From contig PABI01000067.1 in the NCBI GenBank assembly GCA_002699125.1, positions 62,001 to 126,000 of the forward strand: a stretch of 64,000 nucleotides of DNA. The letters are read 5' to 3'. Both the position numbers and the translations under genes were made by a program. The notes under the pieces were generated by a model. The model worked only from the letters and a program-made list of their open reading frames with translations. It did no database searches and had not been told where the DNA came from. The DNA is from Anaerolineaceae bacterium (lineage in GTDB: Bacteria > Chloroflexota > Anaerolineae > Promineifilales > Promineifilaceae). Within the stretch, counting starts at the first letter, position 1. Each line of letters begins with the position of its first letter. Of the stretch, positions 51,872-61,290 are shown in pieces.

Positions 51872-52762
51872 ATGGATGTACAAGACCCCCGATTACGATC
51901 TTTGCTGCGGCAGGCCAACAAAGTGGCCGATGCCGGCAAGCGGGCGGCGGCGGAGCAGCTATATCGGCAGCTGTTGGAAGAAGGGCCTGAGGTGGCCGAG
52001 GCGTGGTATGGTTTGGGGCAGGTTGTAAACGATGTTGCCGAGCAAAAGGCAGCCTACCAGAGGGCGCTGGCGTTGAAGCCGGATTATGCGGCGGCAGCTC
52101 GCTCGCTGGCGGAACTGCGTGGCGAGCCGGTGCCTGAGTGGGCTGAAGCGGCCGAAATGGATGAGGAAGAAGACGAGCCTGAAGAGGAAACGGCCGTTCC
52201 CCAACCGGAGCCAGAAACGCCTGTGCATACGGCCGTTCCCGCCGCAGAAGTTGAAGAGTATGAGCTGGTCTGCTACCGGCATCCCAAACGGCCGACCTCG
52301 CTGCGCTGCTACAACTGCAACAAGCCCATTTGCAGCAGCTGCGCCATCAAAACCCCGGTAGGCTACAGCTGCCCCGACTGTATTCGCGAAAAAGAAGATA
52401 TTTTCTTCAACGCCAGGCCAATCGATTACATCATTGCCCCAGCCATTGGCCTGGTTTTGAGCCTGGTAGCCGGTTATCTGGTGTCTCGCTTTTCATTGGG
52501 AGGCGGCTTTTTTACCTACATCATCATGTTTTTTGTAGGCGGTATTGTCGGACGGTTTATTGGCCAGCTGAGCAAGCAGGCAATTGGCCGCCGCCGCGGG
52601 CGATATCTGCCGCAGGTGATGGTGCTGATGCTAATTTTGGGAACGGCCGTCTGGCTGATGCCCTATATTTTACTTGGCGGTTTTGGCTCGCTTATTCTCT
52701 TCCTTGGCCCTGGCATATTTCTATTCGTTGCTGGCGGTGCACTTTACTCTTATATGAAATAG
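51872..52762 (+). CDS. TPR-like/B-box zinc-finger membrane protein
   Basis: A 296-residue protein. Residues 5-85 are helical and TPR-like (AEQLYRQLLEEGPEVAEAWY, then KAAYQRALALKPDYAAAARS). Next is an acidic Pro/Glu-rich linker. Residues about 128-170 form a B-box-type zinc-binding module (CYRHPKRPTSLRCYNCNKPI, then CSSC, YSCPDC). Four hydrophobic helices follow to the end. Such B-box plus membrane proteins are frequent in Chloroflexota and Actinobacteria, sometimes fused to rhomboid proteases; no rhomboid motif is present here. AGGA precedes the ATG. Function unknown, probably a protein-binding membrane adaptor. Confidence 0.8.
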   Translation: MDVQDPRLRSLLRQANKVADAGKRAAAEQLYRQLLEEGPEVAEAWYGLGQVVNDVAEQKAAYQRALALKPDYAAAARSLAELRGEPVPEWAEAAEMDEEEDEPEEETAVPQPEPETPVHTAVPAAEVEEYELVCYRHPKRPTSLRCYNCNKPICSSCAIKTPVGYSCPDCIREKEDIFFNARPIDYIIAPAIGLVLSLVAGYLVSRFSLGGGFFTYIIMFFVGGIVGRFIGQLSKQAIGRRRGRYLPQVMVLMLILGTAVWLMPYILLGGFGSLILFLGPGIFLFVAGGALYSYMK

Positions 52763-52804
52763 ACGAGTGACCCTCACAAATTTGCTCACTCGCAAACGAA
52801 ACAT

Positions 52805-54562
52805 ATGCTAACAGAAATTTACATTCGTAATTTTGCCATTATTGATGAGCTGCGCATGCAGTTTCACAATGGGTTTAACGTGCTAACAGGTGAAACGGGT
52901 GCCGGTAAGTCAATCATTTTGGACGCCGTCACGCTTATGTTGGGTGGTCGAGCCGATACCACTTTTGTGCGCTCCGGAGCCAACGAAGCATATGTGGAAG
53001 CGACTTTCGCACTCTCCGAGTCGCTGAAAAAAATTATCGCTCCTATTTTGGAGGCGGAAGGCTTGGATGAGGAGCACGAAGATGAGGTGCTGCTCTCCCG
53101 CGAGCTGCGGCTGAACGGCCGTAACATTTGCCGGGTGAACGGCCGTACCGTTAACCTCTCCGTTTTGCGCGATGTGGCCGAGCCGCTGGTGGACATTCAC
53201 GGGCAGGGGGAACATCTTTCCCTACTGCAGCCGCGCTCCCATTTGCCGCTGCTCGATTCTTATGCCGGGGTGCAGGCCGAACGGGCGGCGTTGGGCAAAG
53301 AAATTGCCGCCCTGCAAGAAATCCAGCATGAGCTGGCCGAACTGCGCCAGAATGAACGCATCCTGGCCCAGCGCGCCGACATGCTGCGCTTCCAAATCGA
53401 AGAAATTGATGCCGCGCGCCTGGACGAGGGCGAGGAAGAAGAGCTGCGCGCCGAGCGAACTCGGCTGGCCAATTCTGAACAGCTGATGCTCTCGGCCTCC
53501 GAGGCAGTTAACCTGCTCACCGGCATGGATGACGACTCTCAGGCCGTGGCCGACATGCTGGGGCAGGCCGAGCGGTCGCTCATTCAGCTCGCCCGCTACG
53601 ACGAGACCAAAGGCTCGCTGTTGGAGCGGCTGCAAGGGCTCATCTACCAGCTCAGCGAAGTTTCATCGGAGCTGCAAAGCTACCTGGATGAGGTGGAATA
53701 CAATCCCAAGCGGCTCGATTTTGTAGAAGAACGGCTGGAGCTGATTAACCAGCTCAAGCGCAAATATGGCGAAAATATCGGCACCATTTTGGCGCTGCGC
53801 GACCGCGCCAAAGCCGAGCTGGCCCGCATCGACAACAGCGAGGTGCGCACGACTGAGCTGGTTCAGGCAGAAGAAACATATTTACGCCGCTGTGGTGAGA
53901 TGGCGCTGGCCCTCTCCAAGAAGCGCAAGGCGGCGGCGGAGAAGTTAGCAACGGCCGTTGTCACCCAGCTCGCCGATTTGCAGATGGATGGGGCCAAGTT
54001 CGAGGTGCAGTTTGAGACCGTGCCGCAGGCAGACGGCCTGTACGTAGAAGGTGAGCGCCTGGCCTTTGACAAAACCGGCTTCGACCAGGCAGAATTCCTC
54101 ATTTCCACCAATCCCGGCGAACCGTTGAAGCCAATGGTTAAAGTTGCCAGCGGCGGCGAAACGGCCCGGCTCATGCTGGCCCTCAAAACAGCGCTGGCCC
54201 AGGTAGACAAAACGCCCACCCTCATTTTCGACGAAATCGATCAAGGCATCGGTGGCCGTGTGGGCGACGTGGTGGGACGCAAGCTGTGGGGCCTTACGGC
54301 CGTTGCCGACCATCAAGTCATCGTTGTTACCCATTTGCCCCAATTGGCAGGCTATGGCGACACGCATTTTCACGTGAGCAAGGCCCAGGCCGATGGCGGC
54401 CGTATTACGACTCGTATCAAGACGTTGGAAGGGGACGGCCGTATTCAGGAACTGGCCGCCATGTTGGGCACCCAGGGCGAACACGCCGTCGGTGGGGCGG
54501 AATCCATTTTGGCCGTGGCGAACGGAACGAAAACGGCCGTGGGCAAGAAAACTATTCGGTAA
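52805..54562 (+). CDS. recN: DNA repair ATPase RecN
   Basis: A 585-residue SMC-like protein. Walker A is TGETGAGKSIILDAV (near residue 28). Central coiled coil about 155-360. The C-terminal half has the ABC signature VASGGETARLMLALK, Walker B with PTLIFDEIDQGIGG, and the His-loop VTHLPQLAGYGD. RecN acts in double-strand break repair and sister cohesion. Length is standard. The gene is unusually rich in ACGGCCGT (two copies 24 bp apart at 53115 and 53139). A hairpin terminator follows at 54710. Confidence 0.97.
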   Translation: MLTEIYIRNFAIIDELRMQFHNGFNVLTGETGAGKSIILDAVTLMLGGRADTTFVRSGANEAYVEATFALSESLKKIIAPILEAEGLDEEHEDEVLLSRELRLNGRNICRVNGRTVNLSVLRDVAEPLVDIHGQGEHLSLLQPRSHLPLLDSYAGVQAERAALGKEIAALQEIQHELAELRQNERILAQRADMLRFQIEEIDAARLDEGEEEELRAERTRLANSEQLMLSASEAVNLLTGMDDDSQAVADMLGQAERSLIQLARYDETKGSLLERLQGLIYQLSEVSSELQSYLDEVEYNPKRLDFVEERLELINQLKRKYGENIGTILALRDRAKAELARIDNSEVRTTELVQAEETYLRRCGEMALALSKKRKAAAEKLATAVVTQLADLQMDGAKFEVQFETVPQADGLYVEGERLAFDKTGFDQAEFLISTNPGEPLKPMVKVASGGETARLMLALKTALAQVDKTPTLIFDEIDQGIGGRVGDVVGRKLWGLTAVADHQVIVVTHLPQLAGYGDTHFHVSKAQADGGRITTRIKTLEGDGRIQELAAMLGTQGEHAVGGAESILAVANGTKTAVGKKTIR

Positions 54563-54709
54563 TTGTGTTTTCGCTATGGCCGGCGTCCTCGCCGTGCCAC
54601 TTGCTTGCCAATTTACTTAATTCCTGGCCTCAAGGCCCGTATCGTTGGCCTGCTGAAGCTGCAATAACTACTTAATCTCCTATATATTGCAATTAAAGAA
54701 CTGTTCTTC

Positions 54710-54752
54710 TAAATCTTGCCCATACAGTAGGCAAGATTTAGCATTTTTGTTT
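54710..54752 (+). terminator. Rho-independent terminator after recN
   Basis: TAAATCTTGCC (54710-54720) and its complement GGCAAGATTTA (54730-54740) make an 11-bp perfect stem with a 9-base loop, followed by GCATTTTTGTTT. It separates recN from the sugar operon. Confidence 0.8.
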
Positions 54753-54762
54753 ATCCATCTAC

Positions 54763-54792
54763 TTGACAAGCGGAAAGCGTTTGTTTTATACT
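54763..54792 (+). promoter_or_regulatory. Promoter of the LacI regulator / disaccharide operon
   Basis: A perfect TTGACA (54763-54768) and TATACT (54787-54792) are separated by 18 bp. The operators begin 4 bp after the -10, covering the expected transcription start. Confidence 0.75.
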
Positions 54793-54795
54793 TGT

Positions 54796-54818
54796 GCGAA
54801 CGTTCGCCCGAACGTTCG
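54796..54818. promoter_or_regulatory. Tandem LacI-type operators
   Basis: The 12-bp palindrome GCGAACGTTCGC (54796-54807) is followed by the 10-bp palindrome CGAACGTTCG (54809-54818), with centres 12 bp apart. Central CG and perfect symmetry are typical of LacI/GalR family sites. They overlap the predicted start of transcription, so the LacI protein encoded 27 bp further on probably represses its own operon. Confidence 0.78.
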
Positions 54819-54844
54819 CATTGAGTGAAGGAAGAAGCAATCTG

Positions 54845-55861
54845 ATGACGAGAATCACCCTGAAAGACGTAGCTGCCCGCGCTGGTGTTAGCTACCAGAC
54901 AGTTTCCAAGGTCCTCAACAAACAGGCCTCTGTGACGGCCGAAACCGAAGAGCGCATTTGGGAGGCCATTCGTGAGCTGGGCTACCGGCCCAACGTCAGC
55001 GCCCGCAATTTGCGCACCCAGTCGAGCAACCTCATTGGCTATGGCTGGCAGCGCAGTGAAAACGACGCCCCACGTCCAATCCTGGATCAGTTTCTTTACA
55101 GCGCCATCCAGTGTGCCGAAGACGAGGGATACCACATGCTGGCTTTCCTCAGTGGGGAAGACAATGAGAGTACGCTGGGTCTCTACCGGGACATTTATGC
55201 CCGGCGGCAGGTGGAAGGGTTTATTTTGGCCGACACCAATGAAGATGATCCGCGTATTGCGATGCTCATCAATGAAGGGATACCCTTTGCCAGCTTTGGC
55301 CGTACCAGTGACGATTGGAACTTTTGCTGGGCGGATGTAGACGGCCGTTCCGGCATGCGCCAGATTGTGACGCACCTGCAAGCGCGCGGGCATGAAAAAA
55401 TTGCCCTCATTACCTGGCCGGAGGGCTCACGAGCCGGTGGCGAGCGGGAGAGCGGCTATTTTGAACAGATGGCGCAGGCCGGTCTGCCCATTGCCGCTGA
55501 GTGGGTGCGGCGCGGCGAGCACGCGGTTAATCAAGGGTATCAGTTGATGAACGGATTATTGGGCTTACCGGAGCGCGATCGACCAACGGCCGTTGCTTGC
55601 GTCAGCGATGAACTGGCCATTGGAGCCATGAATGCAGCCCTGGCCCAGGGACTGGTTGTGGGCCAGGACATGGCCGTGACCGGCTACGACAATGTGCCCA
55701 TGTCTGAATTTCTGTTCCCTCCGCTTACCACGGTGAAGCAGCCAATCCAAGAAGCAGGCAAGGCTGTTATTGATCTATTGCTGCGGCAAATTAACGGTGA
55801 TCCCATTCCGCAGAAAAACATTTTGCTTGAACCAGAACTAATTATCCGCCAATCCAGTTAA
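54845..55861 (+). CDS. LacI family transcriptional regulator
   Basis: About 338 residues from the ATG at 54845 (MTRITLKDVAARAGVSYQTV). An upstream ATG at 54794 is rejected because it lies inside the operator and would add a tail before the helix-turn-helix. GAAGGAAG lies about 10 bases upstream. The DNA-binding domain and hinge (SVTAETEERIWEAIRELGYR) are followed by a sugar-binding Peripla_BP_3 domain. By context the inducer is a glucose disaccharide or its breakdown product. It is the first gene of the operon with the GH65 phosphorylase and ABC transporter. Confidence 0.94.
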   Translation: MTRITLKDVAARAGVSYQTVSKVLNKQASVTAETEERIWEAIRELGYRPNVSARNLRTQSSNLIGYGWQRSENDAPRPILDQFLYSAIQCAEDEGYHMLAFLSGEDNESTLGLYRDIYARRQVEGFILADTNEDDPRIAMLINEGIPFASFGRTSDDWNFCWADVDGRSGMRQIVTHLQARGHEKIALITWPEGSRAGGERESGYFEQMAQAGLPIAAEWVRRGEHAVNQGYQLMNGLLGLPERDRPTAVACVSDELAIGAMNAALAQGLVVGQDMAVTGYDNVPMSEFLFPPLTTVKQPIQEAGKAVIDLLLRQINGDPIPQKNILLEPELIIRQSS

Positions 55862-55877
55862 TTTTTAGGAAGGTGTC

Positions 55878-58736
55878 ATGCCCCAGCTCAAAGCCGTCAT
55901 TTTTGATCTGGACGGTGTCCTAACCGACACTGCTGAATATCACTACCTCGCCTGGAAGCGCCTGGCCGATGAAGAGAGTCTGCCTTTCAGCCGTGCCGAT
56001 AACGAAAAATTGCGCGGTGTCTCCCGCCGCGAGTCGCTCCTGCTCATTTTGGGCGAGAAGCAGGTTAAAGAACAAAAGCTGCAAGAAATGATGCAGCGTA
56101 AAAATGCGGTTTATCGCCAGATGCTGGAGAAGGTGTCGCCCGGTGACTTGCTGCCGGGTGCAGCATCGCTGCTAAATACTCTGGATGATGCTGGCATCCC
56201 TTATGCCCTGGCTTCAGCCAGCAAAAATGCGCCTGATGTGATACACCGTTTGGGGATTGCCAATCGATTTACCGCTACTGCCGATGGCAGCAGCGTGCCG
56301 CGGCAGAAGCCGGCCCCGGACCTGTTTCGTTACGCGGCGGCCCAACTGGGCATTCCGCCGGCTAACTGCCTGGTTGTGGAGGATGCAGAGGCTGGTGTAG
56401 CGGCAGCTCTTGCCGCGGGCATGGCCGTGCTGGCCATTGGTCCTGAGGCGCGTTTTGCCAGGTTGGTAGGCGCTCATGATCGCGTTTCGAACCGCGCGGA
56501 CTTGCAAGGCCTGACCGTGGCTACATTGGAGGCCATTGCCAGAGATGATGAAACCTGGGTGGTGCGACAGCCGCACTTTACGGCCGATTCTCAGCACCAT
56601 ATGGAAACCATTTTTACAATTGGTAACGGCGCTTTTGCCACGCGTGGCAGCCTGGAAGAGCATTATCCTGGCGACCATGCGCTTACGTTGGCCCACGGCA
56701 TTTTCGACGACATGCCTGTCTCTTTTACTGAATTGGTCAATCTGCCGGAGTGGCTGGATATCGAACTGCTTGTGGATGGTCACCGTTTTTGCCTGGATCA
56801 AGGCAAAGTTCAGCAGTTTCGGCGCACGCTGAACCTGAAGCAGGCTATTCTGCGGCGTGATTTACGCTGGGAAGCGCCTAACGGCATTTGTCTTGATCTC
56901 AGCTTTGAGCGGTTTATCAGCTACAGCCAGACACAGCTGGCCGGGCTGCGGGTTTTGGTAACGGCCGTAAACCAACCCTGCACGGTTCAACTCTATACCG
57001 GTATCAATAGCCACGTGGCTAACGGTGATTTGCTGCACTGGGAGCAGTTGGATCAGGGAGAGGAAGCGGATGGGGTGGTGTGGTGGAACGGCCGTACCCG
57101 CCATACGCAAATTGAACTAGGTATGGCTGCTGCTCTGTCCACCTCAGTCGGTAATTTCATCACTTGCCAAAACTGTCCCGGACATCCACGCCTTGCCGTG
57201 ACACACCAGCTTGAACCAGCCCAAACCTTGCAAATTGATAAAGTTGTCGCCGTCACCAACAGCCGGGAACGGGTAGCCGATGCGGCCGACGTTGTGCCTC
57301 GCGCCCTAGCCGCCTGCCGCGCTGGAGAGTACGAAACGCTGCGCCGCGCTCATCAGAACGCGTGGCAGCAGGTCTGGCAAGATTGTGATGTGATCATCGA
57401 AGGAGATGATGAAGCCCAACTGGCGACACGCTTTAATCTTTTCCAGCTTCTTGTGGCGGCTCCGCAGCACGACGACCGCGTGAGCATTGGCGCTAAAACG
57501 CTGAGCGGCCTGGGCTATCGCGGCCACGTCTTTTGGGATACCGAAATCTTCATCTTGCCGTTTTTCATTTTTACCCAGCCTTCGTTAGCCAAAAACATGC
57601 TCATGTATCGCTACCACACGTTGGCCGGTGCGCGGCAAAAAGCGGCCCAGAATGGCTATGACGGTGCCCAATACGCCTGGGAAAGCGCCCTCACCGGCGA
57701 AGAGGTAACCCCCACCTGGGTACCCAATTTAACGGATCGTAGGCAGCTTGTGCGCATTTGGACCGGTGACATTCAAATTCACATCTCGGCTGACATTGCC
57801 TACGCTATCATGCAATATTGGAGCGTTACCGGCGATGATGAGTTTATGCGTGATTATGGCGCGGAAATGATTCTGGACACGGCCCGGTTTTGGGCCAGCC
57901 GGGCCGAGCGGGAGGTGACGGGAAATGGCCACCAATACGCCTTCCGCAATGTCATCGGGCCGGATGAATACCATGACCATGTGGATAACAACAGCTACAC
58001 CAACTATGTGGCCCGCTGGCATCTGCAAACAGCTTTGGAAGTTGTTGACTGGTTAGAACAGAATTATCCAGATGAGGCGGAGGAGCTAACTATAGAGTTG
58101 CAGCTGACTGAGGCGGATTACGGCCGTTGGCAAGACATCATCGACAATATTGTCTTCAACTACGACGAAACGTCTGGCCTCATTGAGCAGTTTGAAGGCT
58201 TTTTTGAGCTGGAGGAAGTGTCACCAGAATTTATCGCCCAGGCCGATAAATCCCTTCAAATTATTTTTGGCATTGATGGAGCGAACGAACGTCAGATCTT
58301 GAAACAGGCTGACGTTATCATGTTGCTTTGCCTTTTTCGCGACAGGTTTGACCAAAAAACGTGGCAAAAAAATTGGGGAACCTACATGCCCAAGACCGAC
58401 CACGTTTACGGTTCATCCCTTGGACCAAGTTTTCATGCCTGGGCCGCCTGCGAAATGGAACTGCCAGAAGAAGCGTATGAACACTTTATGCTGGCCGCCC
58501 GAGCCGATTTGCGTAACCCGCGCGGCAATGCCGGCGATGGTATCCATGCCGCTTCTGCCGGTGGCGTCTGGCAGGCCCTGGCTTTTGGCTTTGCCGGATT
58601 GCGCTTAACGGAAGATGGTTACACGCTGAATCCGCGCCTGCCATCACACTGGCGGCGATTATCGTTTGACTTTTACCTACGAGGAAAAAAACACACAGTT
58701 GATATTCATAACGATCAAAGTTTGGCAAGGAGGTGA
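55878..58736 (+). CDS. Fused beta-phosphoglucomutase and GH65 disaccharide phosphorylase
   Basis: A 952-residue bifunctional enzyme. Residues 1 to about 218 are a HAD-type beta-phosphoglucomutase: nucleophile FDLDGVLTD, ASASKN, RQKPAPDLF and VVEDAEAGVAAA. Residues about 225-950 are a complete GH65 phosphorylase (N-terminal beta-sandwich from HHMETIFTIGNGAFATRGSL, (alpha/alpha)6 barrel, catalytic Glu in IGPDEYHDHVDNNSYTNYVA). GH65 enzymes phosphorolyse maltose, trehalose, kojibiose or nigerose to beta-glucose-1-phosphate, which the mutase turns into glucose-6-phosphate, so both steps are on one chain. The exact disaccharide cannot be told. AGGAAGG precedes the ATG. Usually the two activities are separate neighbouring genes. 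Confidence 0.94.
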   Translation: MPQLKAVIFDLDGVLTDTAEYHYLAWKRLADEESLPFSRADNEKLRGVSRRESLLLILGEKQVKEQKLQEMMQRKNAVYRQMLEKVSPGDLLPGAASLLNTLDDAGIPYALASASKNAPDVIHRLGIANRFTATADGSSVPRQKPAPDLFRYAAAQLGIPPANCLVVEDAEAGVAAALAAGMAVLAIGPEARFARLVGAHDRVSNRADLQGLTVATLEAIARDDETWVVRQPHFTADSQHHMETIFTIGNGAFATRGSLEEHYPGDHALTLAHGIFDDMPVSFTELVNLPEWLDIELLVDGHRFCLDQGKVQQFRRTLNLKQAILRRDLRWEAPNGICLDLSFERFISYSQTQLAGLRVLVTAVNQPCTVQLYTGINSHVANGDLLHWEQLDQGEEADGVVWWNGRTRHTQIELGMAAALSTSVGNFITCQNCPGHPRLAVTHQLEPAQTLQIDKVVAVTNSRERVADAADVVPRALAACRAGEYETLRRAHQNAWQQVWQDCDVIIEGDDEAQLATRFNLFQLLVAAPQHDDRVSIGAKTLSGLGYRGHVFWDTEIFILPFFIFTQPSLAKNMLMYRYHTLAGARQKAAQNGYDGAQYAWESALTGEEVTPTWVPNLTDRRQLVRIWTGDIQIHISADIAYAIMQYWSVTGDDEFMRDYGAEMILDTARFWASRAEREVTGNGHQYAFRNVIGPDEYHDHVDNNSYTNYVARWHLQTALEVVDWLEQNYPDEAEELTIELQLTEADYGRWQDIIDNIVFNYDETSGLIEQFEGFFELEEVSPEFIAQADKSLQIIFGIDGANERQILKQADVIMLLCLFRDRFDQKTWQKNWGTYMPKTDHVYGSSLGPSFHAWAACEMELPEEAYEHFMLAARADLRNPRGNAGDGIHAASAGGVWQALAFGFAGLRLTEDGYTLNPRLPSHWRRLSFDFYLRGKKHTVDIHNDQSLARR

Positions 58737-58821
58737 GGCCTATTTTTAGTGGTAAGCATTTGACTGACACAATGAAAAAGATTGTCTTAAACACCTTTTG
58801 TAAAAGAGGAGAAAACAAAAA

Positions 58822-60168
58822 ATGTTAAAGAAATTGACGCTATTTATGAGCCTGCTCCTTGTTCTCAGCCTGGCAATTGCAGCCTGCGGCGGTGAGACGT
58901 CTGATGCGGAACCAGAGGCACCTTTGTCTGAAGAGGCACAGCAAGATGTTGCTGAAGCCGAAGAAGACGTTACGGAAGAAGAAATGGAAGAAGTGGCCGG
59001 CGAAGAAGCAATGTCCGGCGATGTGGTTGAACTACAGTTAATGGGTTGGGCCAGCTCCGATGCCGAAAATACCCGCCTGCAAGCTGTGGTAGACAGCTTC
59101 AATGATTCCCAAGAAAACATTCACGTGAATCTGAATCTGGTGCCTGATTATGACACCAAATTACAAACAAGTCTGGCAGGTGGCAGCCCACCAGACGTGT
59201 TTTATGTAGACAGCTTCAAGTTACCAGACCTGGTAGCGGCAGGGGCAATAGAGCCAGCGGAACAACAATTGGAGAATGCCGATGACTTCTACAGCAGCCT
59301 GCGAGATGCATTTACCATTGATGGCACTTTTTACTGTCCACCTAAGGATTTTAGCACGCTGGCGCTTCAATACAACACCGATTTGTTTGACGCCGCCGGT
59401 TTAGACTATCCCACGGCCGATTGGACCTGGGAAGATCTGCGCAGTGCCGCCGAACAGCTTTCTAATCCTGACGAAGGGATTTATGGCATGGTTATCAATC
59501 CAGACTTTGCCCGCTGGATCGCCTTCCTTTACCAGGCGGATGGCAGCGTCACCAACGAAGATTTCACCGAAATGACGATCAATAGTCCTGAAGCGCTTGA
59601 GGCACTTGAGTTCTACATCGGGATGGTGGATGACGGTCTGGCTAACCAACCGTCAGAGCTGGACAGCGGCTGGAATGGTGAAGCATTTGGCAAGGGCCGT
59701 GCTGCCATGTCTATGGAAGGCAACTGGATCATATCGTTCCTGGCCGATCAATTCCCCGATTTGAACTATGGCGTAACGCAGCTGCCGGCCGGCCCAGGTG
59801 GTGAAGCCACAATGGCTTTTACCGTGTGTTACGCGGTGCCGACAGGCATTGATGCAGAACAGCAGGCAGCGGCTTTTGAGCTGGTTAACTTCCTTACTGG
59901 TTCTGACGGCATGAAGCAGTGGACCGATCTGGGCCTGGCCATGCCCACGCGTGAAAGTTTGCGCGAAGGCTGGTTAGCCCAGTTCCCGGAATTGCAGCCA
60001 TTTTTAGATGGTGCGGAATATGCTCATCCGTGGCAGTTCCGTCCGGGCTTTCAAGATGTGCTAGACACGATTAATGATGGCTTGCAGCAGGCTTTTGCCG
60101 GCACTGCTCTGCCGGAGACCGTATTGGAAAATGCGCAGGAGGTTGGTGAAGAGGTTTTGGCTCGCTAG
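58822..60168 (+). CDS. Sugar ABC transporter substrate-binding lipoprotein
   Basis: A 448-residue family 1 solute-binding protein (MalE-like). The signal peptide ends with lipobox LAIAAC (Cys21), then a Glu/Asp-rich tether (about 25-70), then the two-lobe sugar-binding fold ([56 protein letters not shown]). AGAGGAG lies 8 bases before the ATG. It captures the disaccharide outside the membrane for the two permeases encoded downstream. The gene has no ACGGCCGT, unlike most of its neighbours. Confidence 0.94.
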   Translation: MLKKLTLFMSLLLVLSLAIAACGGETSDAEPEAPLSEEAQQDVAEAEEDVTEEEMEEVAGEEAMSGDVVELQLMGWASSDAENTRLQAVVDSFNDSQENIHVNLNLVPDYDTKLQTSLAGGSPPDVFYVDSFKLPDLVAAGAIEPAEQQLENADDFYSSLRDAFTIDGTFYCPPKDFSTLALQYNTDLFDAAGLDYPTADWTWEDLRSAAEQLSNPDEGIYGMVINPDFARWIAFLYQADGSVTNEDFTEMTINSPEALEALEFYIGMVDDGLANQPSELDSGWNGEAFGKGRAAMSMEGNWIISFLADQFPDLNYGVTQLPAGPGGEATMAFTVCYAVPTGIDAEQQAAAFELVNFLTGSDGMKQWTDLGLAMPTRESLREGWLAQFPELQPFLDGAEYAHPWQFRPGFQDVLDTINDGLQQAFAGTALPETVLENAQEVGEEVLAR

Positions 60169-60196
60169 CCAATGTAGGAAAGGAAATGAGAACGTG

Positions 60197-60227
60197 CCCT
60201 CCCGGCGGTGTGAAGCTGCCGGGAGGG
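60197..60227 (+). other. GC-rich stem-loop between binding-protein and permease genes
   Basis: CCCTCCCGGC (60197-60206) pairs perfectly with GCCGGGAGGG (60218-60227) around an 11-base loop, with no U-run after it. Stem-loops at this place in sugar operons commonly stabilise the upstream message and give more binding protein than permease. A TAGGAGG ribosome site follows directly. Confidence 0.7.
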
Positions 60228-60243
60228 TGGTAGGAGGTTCATT

Positions 60244-61278
60244 ATGGCGACGGGAATTAAGGAGCAGGATCGGCAGGATGCAGTGGCTGGCTGGCTATTT
60301 ATGTCGCCGGCACTGATCATCTTTTTTATCTTTTTGTTTATTCCTATTGTTTTTGCCGTCTATTTTAGCTTTACAGATTGGAATGGGATTAGCCCGCCAG
60401 GGGAGGCGAACCTGGTGGGGTTTGAGAATTACCGGGTGGTTCTTTTTGAGGATGGCATTCGGCAGTCCGATTTTTTTAAGGCGCTGAAAAATACGACTTA
60501 TTTTGCTCTGGGTGTGGTACCGGCGCAGACGATTTTGGCGTTGGTGTTGGCTGTGGTGGTCAACCAACAATTGTTGAGGTTCAAGAACTTTTTCCGAACG
60601 GCGTATTACTTTCCTTCAATTACGTCATCTGTAGCGATTAGCCTGATTTTTTTGTTTCTTTACCAGAAAAGTGGGCTCATAAACAATATTTTGAGTTCCC
60701 TGACATTTGGTAATTGGGAACCATTGGCCTGGATGTCTGATCCCCGTGGAGTTTTTCATATCATCCTGGAGAGCGTGGGAATTACTTTACGCGACGGTCC
60801 TGAATTTTTGCGCAGCGAGGTGCTGGGCCTGACGGTATGGGATTGGGTCAGTGGCCCAAGCGTGGCTTTGGCGGCGATTATGATCATGAATACGTGGACC
60901 ACCATTGGCACGATGATGATCATTTTTTTGGCGGCGCTCCAGGACATTCCGGGGCAGGTGTATGAAGCGGCGCAAATTGATGGTGCGACGGCGTGGCCGA
61001 CCTTTGCCAGAATTACGGTGCCGCTGTTACGGCCGTCTATCTTCTTTGTCGTTACGTTAGGTTTGATTGGCACTTACCAAGTGTTTGACCAAATATTTGT
61101 CATGAGCAGCGGGGGTCCGGCTAAAACGACGTTGACCATGGCCTGGATGGTATACCGCAACGGTTTTCGCAACAGCGAAATGGGGTTGGGGGCGGCGATT
61201 GCCATCCTGTTGTTCATCATCATCTTCAGCCTGACGTTGATTCAGCGCCGCATTACCGGCAGCGAAGCCGCTAGTTAA
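60244..61278 (+). CDS. Sugar ABC transporter permease (MalF-like)
   Basis: A 344-residue inner-membrane permease with six or more helices and a long loop between the first and later helices. The ATPase-coupling EAA motif reads [20 protein letters not shown] near residue 240. AGGAGG precedes the ATG. It pairs with the permease at 61291. No ATP-binding subunit is encoded in the operon, so it probably shares a general MsmX-type ATPase from elsewhere. Confidence 0.94.
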   Translation: MATGIKEQDRQDAVAGWLFMSPALIIFFIFLFIPIVFAVYFSFTDWNGISPPGEANLVGFENYRVVLFEDGIRQSDFFKALKNTTYFALGVVPAQTILALVLAVVVNQQLLRFKNFFRTAYYFPSITSSVAISLIFLFLYQKSGLINNILSSLTFGNWEPLAWMSDPRGVFHIILESVGITLRDGPEFLRSEVLGLTVWDWVSGPSVALAAIMIMNTWTTIGTMMIIFLAALQDIPGQVYEAAQIDGATAWPTFARITVPLLRPSIFFVVTLGLIGTYQVFDQIFVMSSGGPAKTTLTMAWMVYRNGFRNSEMGLGAAIAILLFIIIFSLTLIQRRITGSEAAS

Positions 61279-61290
61279 AGGAGAGTTTGT

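Noticed and set aside
52764-52792. 7-bp inverted repeat before recN as a terminator
   Set aside because: The stem is short and no U-run follows; chance is likely.
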